DNA of 64,000 nucleotides from Clavelina lepadiformis (taxonomy: Eukaryota > Chordata > Ascidiacea > Aplousobranchia > Clavelinidae). Made by a program: the position numbers and the translations under genes. Location: NCBI RefSeq assembly GCF_947623445.1, contig NC_135244.1, positions 5,642,001-5,706,000 on the forward strand, read 5' to 3'. The notes beneath the pieces were generated by a model. The model searched no databases. It had not been told where the DNA came from and saw only the letters and a program-made list of their open reading frames with translations. Below, piece by piece: positions 13,815 to 28,327 of the stretch. Each line of letters starts with the position of its first letter. Position 1 is the first letter of the stretch.

Positions 13815-14185
13815 TGCTGTTTTCCAATAGCACGCTGCTTTGCTAGCTACTCAATGATTAACAGGCTGCTGTTCGTGAAGTTACAAACAGCAGTTTTTTT
13901 AGTTATTCAGCAAAGTGAGTAGCTGAGGTAGATTCTTTCCAAGAAAGTGTACACTGGCTTTTAGAGAAAAATATCTTTGAAAATTAGTTGTGTGGGCGAG
14001 GATATTGAGAGCTATATTTACACCTAAGCACTATTGATATAAACAAACTGTAAGCTGTCCAGTTTTTCAAAAGCAACCAACATCAGGGTGCTATTCGAGC
14101 AAACACAGTCTGCTGTTCATTACGTCACCAACAGCGGCCTGCTGCTGGATCACCAACAGAGACCTGTCAATAACAGAGCAGCAAC
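13815..14185. repeat. Diverged ~115-bp tandem repeat, left part
   Basis: Units share AACA-T/C-CAGGGTGCTA, TTCRAGCA and GTCTGCTGTTCAT followed by a GTCA-containing block. The unit at 14077-14160 has its next unit at 19470-19540, across the P-type insertion at 14186-19466. Removing that insertion gives a period near 115 bp. Confidence 0.55.
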
Positions 14186-17100
14186 CATAGATATCCTATA
14201 AAACACTAGATCGCTCAACTCGCCATTGGAATTGAAGCCAAATTGAAACTTTGCGAATCCGCCATCAAGGGACGGACCCAGTCAGTCAGTCGCAACAGTG
14301 GTGCTGAATTGTGATGGAGTTGTATCGACAATTGTCTTGTCTCCAGTACGGTATATTTGTAAAAATAGCCTAGTTCTAACGTTATACAGAACTTATACGG
14401 GCTAGGACTCTTTATACATCGTAGGACACGCCGATGCCGTATGTAGCCTGGACTACCGTATACTTTGAAAACTCATAGCTTTAGCACGATGTTATTTTAG
14501 AGATAGGCTACTGGAATAATCGGAGATGGGCATTGATACAGTACCTTCGTACATTACTTTGTAATACCATGTTCCGAATCCCAGACAGAAATGTGTTACA
14601 TTGTAAGCTATACCGTCAATACCGGATTAATTTTTTCTTTTAGTCGTCTCAACAGCTAGGCTAGTCGCCATTGGTACTTTTATAGTAATAGTTTCAAGAT
14701 TTTGAGAGATTTATGCCTACGCTAGTTTTGGTGCTATGCCAGTACTTTCAAAGTCAAAGTATTGACTGCCCACATCTGGAAATATGTTCAGTTAACTGTA
14801 GTCTATAGGCCTAGTTTTCTATTGTGCCACACTTTAACTACAAATAAGAATCTGATTTGTTGGACCCTATTGTAAAACGTGTAAAAAAGGACATAAACAT
14901 TTAGCCAAACTTATTTACATGTACAATTTTACAAAACAAAAGAGATAAAACAAAACCATTCACTAATCACTACTACATACATTACTCTGTCAATGACTGA
15001 CATTTGAAATTAAACAGTAATGAGTCATCCACTTGTCACTACTGATGGCTGAATAGTACAAGTTTGTTAAATTTTTTTCGTATCTTTTTGCAGGTAATTT
15101 CTTTATTGTACTCTTTTCCAAGGTCGTAAAGTCGAATTTTGCAGTATGCTTTTGAAACTAACTTTATAAGGTCAAAGATATGGTTGTTGGTGACACTTGT
15201 GTCTAACATATGATATTGAAGATTGCAGAATGCTAAAGATAGGTTGATATTAGCCGGAACAGATGTTGCAATACCTTCTGATACTTCTTTTTCTAAACCG
15301 ACATAACAAATTCAAGGTGTATATGATACTGTATATAATCTTCTATATTTTTTGTAATTATGCAACTAAGCTGTGTTTACATATATATCAGATAAATATA
15401 ATAATCATCAGATAAATATAAATTATTTTGCTACATTTTACCTTGGGGAAGTTTTCCTCTTGTAGTTTTAAGAAGACGTTGAAAACTGTTTTTCAGTTTC
15501 CTCGCAAACTACTACTACACTTTCGGAAGGTTTAAATAATTTGCCTTTATCTTTCATTTGCAGGAAGTCAGACACTGGAAAATTGGTTGTTGAACCAAGA
15601 GCTTGACTACAATGACTCCAAAAAATTTGCTTATCAACCATTTTGCTAACATAGCCAGCTATGTATGAAATGGCAGCTTTTATGTATTCAGACAAACCAA
15701 GAATGTTTGGAATTTCACTGAGGCTATGATCTTCGTCGACTTCTAGATCCCGTCCAAGTAGGTCATATTTTCTTATAATAAGAGCACCTGATTCTGTCAG
15801 CTGAAGGTTACTAGTTGAAGCACCATTGAATATATGCAAAATTTCAATTGGTAACTTTTGTTTACAGTTACCAAGTCCACCTTTAATATCACTTCTTAGA
15901 AGTAAGCACTTATAAGCTGCTGTAAACTGCTGGCTTGTCGGGTTGTTGTTGAAACCTTCTGCTGACCTTGCTAAGCTTGTAAGTTAAGATATATCTTAGT
16001 GGAGATTGATTTTGCCCAACTAAATCTTCAAACAACTCTTTTATACTTCTTATTGCCATCAAGAATCCCAGAAAGCCTGTTTTCCGTCTTGTTTTAAGCA
16101 TTTGTACCCCAGCAGTGTCCTTCAACTTGAGAATGTAATCAAAAGAAAAATCAAGAAATGGCCTCCAGCTTGACTCATTGCTTCTTTTCAAAGGTGATTT
16201 GAATCCTTTAGCACATGGATTTCTGGAATTGCATATATCAAATAAGCGATCAAAAATATGTAAAAACCTAACAGTTGCCGCCGAACTTTGGAACTGTTGT
16301 AGTTTCAATGTGTTGCTGCAGTACTCAATGGCATCAGCTACACTTGCACTTATTGCTTGAGCTGCCAAGTTAACCTTCATTTTTTGTTGTTTCCAGTTTA
16401 TATGGACCAACTTAAGTTTGTTTGCAAGGCGTAAGCCTTCTTCTTTTTGAAGTTTCTGCAGCTGAACCAAGTATTCCCATTTCACTTTCTTTCCTTCAAA
16501 ATATACAAGTATTCCACCTTCACCAAAGGTATTGCGTATAAGTTTAAGCATATGGCACACATCTAACAACATATATATTTTGGAATTTTCATCTGCAGGA
16601 TGGTTAAAATAAGTTTGGAAGTTATCTATGTCTAAAGACAAACCAAGTTCATTCATCATAGCAAGATGACTGGAAGGACCATCACATGTCACAGAAAAAC
16701 TACTACTCCTATATCATGGAGCCGCCCAATACAAACATTTACAAGGTTAGCTTTCTCTTTACCAGTCTGACTGTCAGTAAAAAAATAGCCACAAGGAATT
16801 TTTCATGAATTGTTTAACGAAACAACAATTAGCACTAAAGCATCTTTTGCAACAGGTGAGGAATCATCTGCTGGCATTTCCACACCAATATCAACAAAAC
16901 CTCGGAAACGATGGCCATCCCAAGAAACATGCTTCTTAATGGCCATTTCATCCAGCATTAAAGCACAAATTACTTGATTGTTTTTCTTCTTTTCTTTTCA
17001 ACTCTGGCTGAAAGTACTCTGAATGCAGGTTCTGTAAAACCAGGCTCAGCCGACTCTTTGGTGTACCATTTTCTAATGGTTGATTGTGCAATGCAAGTGA

Positions 17101-19466
17101 TTGAAAAGCTAAGTTGAAGGTTTTTCTGACATACTCATATGCCTTGGAAGAGTAAAACTGAAGGGTTAGTGCAAATGCCTTCAATTCCGTGGAATACTTG
17201 CAACCTTTAGAGGAATGCAGTTGTTTCTATTACTATTTTCTAAACTATTTTCTGTTTAAATCTACGTGACTTTTGCTGACTGAGTTTTAAATTTTTTCGA
17301 ATTGCTGCAATTTGTTTGCTTCGTGACTGGATTTTCGTATTCAATTTAGTGGGTGAATTGCTTATGCTGTATGTAATCACTTGTTTTATCTTTACTACCG
17401 GAACTGCATTGTGACTGCAAACCAGTTTTCGTATTTCGTGTATATGGTTTCTTCCTTTCATGACCAGCCTGCAGTGAATCAATTCAAAGTTATACTGCCA
17501 GTATATATATTAGTATATTATATCAGTGCTTGTATACTTACCAGTATATTATAGCCAATAATTTCCAATAATTATTAAAATAACTGTCTTAATAATAATA
17601 AAATAACTTGTGACGATTACGTCACGACTCACGAGTTGTTTTCGAGATGTTTGAAATTTAATTTGGGATCTTGTAATTAAATAAATAAAATGGGAACTTT
17701 ATAATTTAGTAATTTGTATAGACAGAATCAAGCAACTAACAGCATAGTCACGCAATTTGAGAAATGAGAACTCATATCATCGAAGCGGTAGTAAAACAAG
17801 TTATCAACCGTCCTCGCTCATATTCTAACAATAACCGCCAGCATTCGCGGTCTTTATGACAGATGAGTTTATTGCGTAATACTTCACACAAGCGAACAAA
17901 AATTTGTCATAAACTTGTTAACTGCCAATAATTACTGGAATTTATAACCTTACTTTTTTAAGATGTTGTGGAAATTTCTTAAAACGAGTTGGTACAGCAC
18001 CATCTTTAGCCTGTTTCGTTGCCCTGTTCTATCAAAATATTTCTCAAGAAAATGGTCTGAGCAAATTTTTGAGTGTTTGCTGGTACGACGTTATGTAATA
18101 GCGCGATAAATATCAGAAATTTAATTAAAATGATACAACTTGGAAGACAATGGAAACAGTGTCTTCCAAATCCAACAATCTCTACGCATCGCCAAAAGCC
18201 ATTCTTTCTTTCGGTCTGAGTCTGATGGAAATCTGTTGTACATATACTTGGTACTATAAACATATGTTTTAATAAAAATATGTCATCGAATGTATCTGAG
18301 ACTGTCCGGGTGCACTTTTAGCTGAGGTAAGTTATTGGTTGAACGCCATGCCAATACACAACAGCTGCAATGTTAATGAGATGGTCAGAAGTTACAGCTC
18401 ATTAAATTGAACGACTGGTGCAAAGACACGATTAATTAATAATTACTGTTGCACAAAAACACCTGCCGGTACTAGGCTACTACACTATTGCTCTTTGCAA
18501 CTCAGTTTTCAGCAACTAACCTGTAGCCTGTATACCTGGCATATAAAGGCTGTGGTTATCGCACCGCTGTAGTTGTTTAACATCTGCAGGTTTTAAAGTT
18601 TCATATGGGGGCCATTTTGCTGCTTGTGGTCTTGTTTTAGCAAGTTATAACAACATTAGCACCACTCTTTTCGAGGAATTTCCTGTCAATGGGCCACTGA
18701 GATATTTAATAAATAGACGACTTTGGAAAAAAATTGATCACTTATCAACTTCTATGTTAGCCTAGTAAGAGAGTAGTTACTTTTGGCGTGCATTATTGGT
18801 GATGGTTATGGTGAAGAATGGAGTTATCAGCTTGAAAAGGCACAATACTGCCAATATGCCTCTAGGAAGCATGAAGTTGAATAAGAGGTACAGTTAGACT
18901 ATAGACTGTATACATATAGACATAAGTAGCATATTTAACACCTTAAGCAATGAGAAAAGAGCTTTCAGTTACAGGACTTTATGTCAGTGCCAGTAGGCTA
19001 GGCTACGCTACAGTTTACATACGGTACCGGTATTAACGTTAAACCAAGAAAAACATTAGTTGTAGGTAATTATTATTATGCACAAAAAATGCTTACGCAT
19101 GGAAGGTTCTTGGATGACAAGTTTTCTTTCTTGTCTCATCAATGTCATCATCCGAACTCCCTTCACTGGCACTTCTTTCCATTAACTTATCGCTTACTGT
19201 AGCGCTATTAACTCTCTTTTTCCTTTTTCCACAACCGTAAGCACAGCATTGAGTTCCCCTTTTATCCATGTTTTATATAGATTACAAATTGACGAAGAAA
19301 TCTCACAATTTAACGTTCGACCTAACAGGTTAAAAGCCCTATAAAATCGTGTTCAAAGCCCAGTTTGGGTCCCTTACTGTTCCCGCCAAATCTGTTCAAT
19401 TGGCTTCATTTTTGGTTGGTCGAAAACAGTAAGAAGAGCGATCTAGTGTTTTATAGGATATCTATG
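14186..19466 (-). mobile_element. THAP/P-type DNA transposon (5281 bp)
   Basis: Both ends carry an inverted repeat of about 31 bp starting CATAGATATCCTATAAAACA and ending at GATCGCTC. Perfect 8-bp duplications GCAGCAAC lie at 14178-14185 and 19467-19474. P-superfamily elements make 8-bp duplications and begin with CA. Subterminal GAAGCCAA-TTGAA words recur inverted just inside both ends. It contains a broken THAP9-like transposase gene on the minus strand. Confidence 0.93.
15050..19269 (-). pseudogene. THAP9-like P-element transposase, broken
   Basis: THAP exon 1 starts at ATG 19269 (QCCAYGCGKRKK, ending RTFH near 19099). The second THAP exon lies at about 18230-17960 (FPSDSDRKKEWLLAMRR, then KICSDHF and DGAVPTRF). 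A basic coiled-coil stretch is at 17380-17250. The transposase core follows: ELKAFALTLQFYSSKAYEYVRK, ALMLDEMAIKKHVSWDG, GFVDIG, TCDGPSSH, DVCHMLKLIRN, QKMKVNLAAQ, FNNNPTSQQFTAAYK and ISYIAGYVSKMV, with a C-terminal KIRLYDLGKEYN at about 15110. Lesions: a one-base frameshift in the THAP domain near 18008, frameshifts near 17090 and 16975, a TGA at 16803-16805 where the context suggests Trp, and a short deletion near 15965 that removes the expected Q-D-x-L-E-x-F-F segment. The copy should not make active transposase. Confidence 0.85.
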
Positions 19467-19474
19467 GCAGCAAC

Positions 19475-21047
19475 AAACACCAGGGTGCTACTCAAGCATT
19501 GAAAGTCTGCTGTTCATTTGGTCATGACTCATGAGCCTAGCGTTGCACATTACCGACTGTAGCCTGTCATTTACTGAGTAGTAAACAACATGAGGGCGCT
19601 ACATGAAAACAGCAAGCTGCTGTACAACAATAACAGTCATTCTTCTGATTACCATGTCACTAGGTGTATTTTTACAAGTTTGTTTTATTAGCTTATCTGT
19701 AGCCTAGTTACCGTACTGCCTCAGCATTTATGCAATGTTTCGTGTGATCGACAGGTAGAAGGTTTAAGTAAAGCGTACTAAAGTGTATATCAAGAATATT
19801 TTACATTAAACAAATCAAAGCCAGCTTACCGTTGGTGTATTTGTAATGATGAATGTCATTGCTAAGCTCTAGATGAGTTTACGCTGATGCTTGTCCTAGG
19901 CCTAGAAAAGTAGTGTACCAGTAAACCAGAAATTGCCAATTTGTCAAAGAAATGTTTTTTTGGGTCAAATTTGCCAAAATTCTTCCATTTTAAGTCAGAA
20001 TGTTTCATTTATAGGTCAAAAATAATTGCCCTACTTATTACATATATGTTTGTGAGCATTCTTTTGCCACAGTAATTTTTTTGTAACTTATTATGTATGT
20101 TGGGTTTAGTCTTATTGACCGTCCTAACCATTGTTCATCTTTATCACTTGTCTACATAATTCTTGCACATGTGGCGTTTAGCGCCAAACAGTCATGGCAA
20201 TCTCCCTCTTCGGTTCTGGTTAACCTACTGGTGGAATTGTTAATTGTTATTTTATCACGCTATAATGGTTATCATCCTTTTTTTGTTCTCTCACAGCCAA
20301 TGACGAAAAATAAGGAATACAATTATACGATTCGACCCTGCCTCTCTAAATCACTAATCAGCAACTACGTGACGTCACCAATAGCAGGGCGCTACTCAAA
20401 CACATGTTCCATCCTGTTAACCTAAGTCAAACCATCAAACACTTTTTGGCAAACGTTGTCTGCTGCCTTAACTAAATAAAGCGAACAGATAAGATTTTTT
20501 GGTAGTGGTACATAGAATGATTACAAGAGCCAAAACAGTAGAAAACATTTTATTAATCAGCCGTTTCGGTCGATACTACAATTATTCTCAATGAACTAGA
20601 GAATCAACGATACAACGGTCGGCTCTATTAACTTCTACAGCAGCAGAGTACTTTGATGTTATGATGAAAGAGCTTACTTTTAACTTCCGGTGAGAAACGA
20701 TGTCAAATATCGCCGTCAAACGAAGTAAAAAGATTGAAATTCAATAAACACTCCAAGTGTCCGTAATTACTATCGTTTTGCTAGCATTAAATAATGAGTT
20801 ATACAGCGGCAAGACTACTTTAAAGCAATTGCTATTTTTTTTATTTTTAGACCGAAGAAAGACTTTGCACTACTTAAATTCGGTCTAAATTCCTCATCGT
20901 TTGAGCTCTAAATGTCTAACTTGTTTTTGGGCAAGTTCTTACAGACACACACTTTTTTATTCGACTTTTTATAGTTTTTATACCATATTGCTCGAATTTG
21001 GAACTGTTTATCTGGACCATTGAAGAAGGGCAGGTAAGTGTTGTTGA
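19475..21047. repeat. Tandem-repeat remainder and unassigned sequence
   Basis: At 19475-19640 two further diverged units of the ~115-bp repeat occur (CAGGGTGCTACTCAA, GAGGGCGCTAC), with an isolated relative at 20367-20400 (AGCAGGGCGCTACTCAAAC). The remainder, to 21047, shows no gene. Confidence 0.5.
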
Positions 21048-21640
21048 CAGGGTTGGGACGATTACGTCTAATTACTAACTAATCAAATAAGTACTCGGGG
21101 AAACGTGTATGTAAAACGTTTTATTCGATTTGTAAACGACGTTTTTAGACTCTTCTGACAAATAAATCGAATAATTACGCCAATAATTATACGGCATTAT
21201 TCACATTAATTAATTGGTTTATCTAAGATTTTAGTAAATTCGAATAAACTGTGCGTTTTGGACGAATAAATTGATTACTATCCATACACCTTTCAGAGCT
21301 GGGATGATCAATTCAAGAACGATAGTCGTATATAATCAATCAGATAAATTGATTACATTTTGAGTTAACGGCAAACTTATTACAAATAAATCGATTATTT
21401 TTCTATAATTTTATTTATATTATTTATAAAATTTATTATAATTTATAACGATTATAATTATTTTTCAATTTGGTACTGCACAAATCGAACAATCATTCGA
21501 TTTATATGCCTTTGGAGCTTAAATAATCAACCCATTATTAAAGTCGAATCTTGGAACTATTCCAGTAATATTTGATTACCAACAAAATGCTAACGATTGA
21601 CAGTCGATTACGAATAACGATTTCGATTACCCCAAACCTG
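21048..21640. mobile_element. Probable hAT MITE (593 bp)
   Basis: Termini CAGGGTTGGGACGATTAC and GATTACCCCAAACCTG are inverted relatives. The interior is full of AATCGATT-type words. The flanking 8-mers GTTGTTGA and GTCGTTAT match at only 5 of 8 positions, so the copy is old or the boundary is inexact. Confidence 0.6.
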
Positions 21641-22092
21641 GTCGTTATATGTCTAATTGCCCAAGGGCGTTACAACGGTAGCAGTAGCGTTCAATCAATC
21701 ATTCAATTATTTTATTTTTCGCCAAAAGCGCGGTGGTTCGGTAGCACCGCTGGATATTGAACACGACTCACGTAATTGCAAGTCCAACCTTCTAACTAAC
21801 GGCTTCGGCACCACCCCATATAAAACTGGGCTGCATTAAATTACTTGACATAGGTATCGAACTACATCGCGAATAACGAATGGTGAAGCAAGCAAAAAGA
21901 AGCGTTCGAGCTAAACGTTGTCGTCACATCTTATGTTGAGATTCCTATGTCATTATCAAATAAAGACTGAGAAATAACAGCGATTCGGCTTTTTTCCATC
22001 CATGTTCTTGCTTGATTAATTATTAATAATTAATTAATCTGCATAGTTTCTAAAACCCAAGCGGAAACTCTGCTATTATATTGGATATTATC

Positions 22093-22811
22093 CATAGATA
22101 TCTTATATATAATAACTAGATATCCAACTACCTTGCGCTTGCGCTTTAAGAAGTGAAGCCAGTATGGGTCCGCCATTTAGTCAACATATGCGACCAGAAA
22201 TTCTCTGGCGCATATGTGTTGAATGCAACATATGAAAAGATTATGTGACATTGGAAAATAGTTATGAAATGGAAAGACGTTTTCTGATGCAGACGATGCT
22301 AAGCAATATTGCTAAAGCTCAATTGCATAGTTAAAGGGTGTTTGGCGTTTAAATATGGGCCCAGATACTGGAACGGCCCGTACCGTACCGGTATCATTAG
22401 CGAGCAGTTTGTGCGAATGGTAGGATGTTTCTGGCAATAAATTGTTGAAAGAAATTATTTATGTATCAATTATTTGCTTTGGATCATGCAACCCTTACTC
22501 AAATGAAGGGCAACCACATTGACTTATGCTAGGCCTATACGGTACCGGTAGGCAATTAGCCTAGGCAAGCTTACTTATTGATACAGCTAAAATACAAATA
22601 TTTACAAAAACAATCGGTGATAGCGCAGTGCAAACAGCTCGACTTTTCGAAAAACTTCAATAGAATTAGGCCTATACAGAACGAATTTACAATCGGCTTT
22701 TAGCCTATCTCTCACTCTCTCCCAACGCTTTTGGGCGCATGTGTCATCGCAGGCTTGCTTCACTTTTCAGCGAGAGTTGGATATCTAGTTATTATATATA
22801 AGATATCTATG
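22093..22811. mobile_element. Non-autonomous P-type element (719 bp)
   Basis: Inverted termini begin CATAGATATCTTATATATAA and continue through ACTAGATATCCAACT on both sides. Perfect 8-bp duplications ATATTATC lie at 22085-22092 and 22812-22819. The first ten bases are identical to the 5.28 kb element at 14186, so the same transposase family probably mobilised both. No open frame of note. Confidence 0.9.
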
Positions 22812-22819
22812 ATATTATC

Positions 22820-23607
22820 ACTCCGCCTGAATCACAGTAGTCAAGATTCCATCAGTATCGGTAGTAATTACAGTATAACCTTGCAGACCGTTCTGCAGAG
22901 TAATAGAGTATGACAGTTTTCGCAGAGATCTCGGGGTGCAGAGGAAAATTCCGGTGTGCAAGGCAGCAGCTGGTTTCCAGTGCAATTCCTGGCCCAAGAC
23001 TGCCTAACGTTTGTGCAGCCAGAAATCGGGAAAAATCAGTTCCTGGTGCCGTGCAATGCCGACTTGGAAATAAATGTCAGGTGTGCACTTGCCATACTCC
23101 GCAGTCTGGCTTGCAGCACTGGTTAAATAATGGCTTAATGCACAAGTTATTATTAGCGTTTGCTAGGCTAATCAGCCAATGTGTCAATGGTTTAGGGGTA
23201 TTGCTGTGTGAATTTTGCTGTAAGTTTCAGTGTATTAAGCTAACTCATACCCGATGAGTCGGAAATCATACAGTCATTGTACATTGTATATAGGCCTACG
23301 GTCTGACAGTAGACTTAGGCAGTAGTATTTAACCTCTTTCTGTTGTTGATTGTTATGTATTGTAAACTATATTTTTATTGAATATCTGAATTAGGCAAAA
23401 CTAGTTAAGCAGTTTCTATGCCTACGCTAGCCTACCTATCAATTGAGTTGAGCTCCTAATTAAATTGAGTTGGCTTAAAAGGTTTGCCTATCTCTAGAAA
23501 AAAATGTGCTAAGCTGTTTGTTTGTTTTGAGAATTGCTTACTTACAGAAAAGAAGATTTCGTTGTAACATTACTGTATAAAATTCCTACATCTCATACTC
23601 AACAGCG
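22820..23607. other. 5' flank of PDHB
   Basis: This stretch has a locally raised G+C block at 22910-23120 with many TGCA/CAG words and an uninformative Cys-rich frame. It may hold the PDHB promoter; no clear motif was identified. Confidence 0.35.
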
Positions 23608-27175
<3,568 letters not shown>

Positions 27176-28327
27176 CTGAAGTTGCATTAAAGTTAAAGAT
27201 TATTTTTTTCTACTAGTAAATTATTCTTATCGTTTTCTTTGCGTTATACATTTATCACAATTATTGTTCCAACTTGATACACATAAATACCGTAAGGTAA
27301 ATTTGAAACATCCATTATTGAGAGGTTATATTGCATTACTGTATGTTGGAGTGTTTGATGCATCATTAGGTTTGGTCTACAAAATAAAAACTCTTATGCA
27401 TGGTGTAGATGAGCTGTTCGTTCACATACTATTGCCAAAATGTATTCTTTGCTAAGATTAGACAGTGTTATTCATCAAACTATTCTTGCTTTGTGCTATA
27501 CTGAGGCACTCAGGGGTTGTAAAAAGAACTACCACTATCTTTCGGTATGCTTGTGGAAATCTTAGCTTTTTGGGGGGAACCCTGTTTGAAAAAAAGCTGC
27601 TGTAACAAACTGCACGTTGGTTCTATGCCAACTCAATAAAAGTAAAGTAAAAATGCTTCAAAAAATAAAATATGATCGTTTTTATGACAGCAGTGGAAAC
27701 TCTTTCCATTAAAGGATCATGCTAATTCCAGCTTTAAAAACATGTTTAATTAAGTTTTTGTTTTACAATCAGCATAAAAGTGACTTCTGTGTAAGTCGAC
27801 AACTGCAATGGGCAATTGAAATAGCTTGAATTAAAACTCACGTAATGCAATTACACAAAACAATCCACTTGCTCATTTTGCTGGAAAATTCGCTATTGAA
27901 CAAAATTCCCTCTTTATAAACTTCCGTGTACATAGATGAAATTTCGTTAAGAAAAAGTAAGCGCAATAAAAACTGGACAAATAAAGTATTTTCCTAGTAT
28001 TGTCAATTTTTGAAACAACAGAAGCCACAAATAGAAGACAACAGCGCTTCGGCTGCAAGAGGTTAAATTACTTGAAGCTTTAACAATTGTTAGAAGGAAA
28101 ACATGAAATATTATTACAAGTAAAACAAAATTTAAGTTTATAGTACAGAATTTGACTCAAAACCACCATTTAATTACTGGTAATCATGCTAATTACTGGC
28201 CACACAGGAGAGCACATGCAACAGAAGCAATGAAGTAGTCCATTTACAGTGATACCGCTCCCTTTTAGTGATATAATGTATCTCAAGTAGCTTGTCGGCA
28301 AAAAATTGTTTTTGTGGCGTCTTCATT
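27176..28327. other. Convergent 3' interval between PDHB and UBE2N
   Basis: Holds both 3' UTRs and no gene. Only the PDHB poly(A) candidate at 27635-27640 stands out. Confidence 0.5.

Noticed and set aside
22910-23257. 115-codon Cys-containing frame upstream of PDHB
   Set aside because: No domain pattern, no splice context and low-complexity TGCA-rich sequence.
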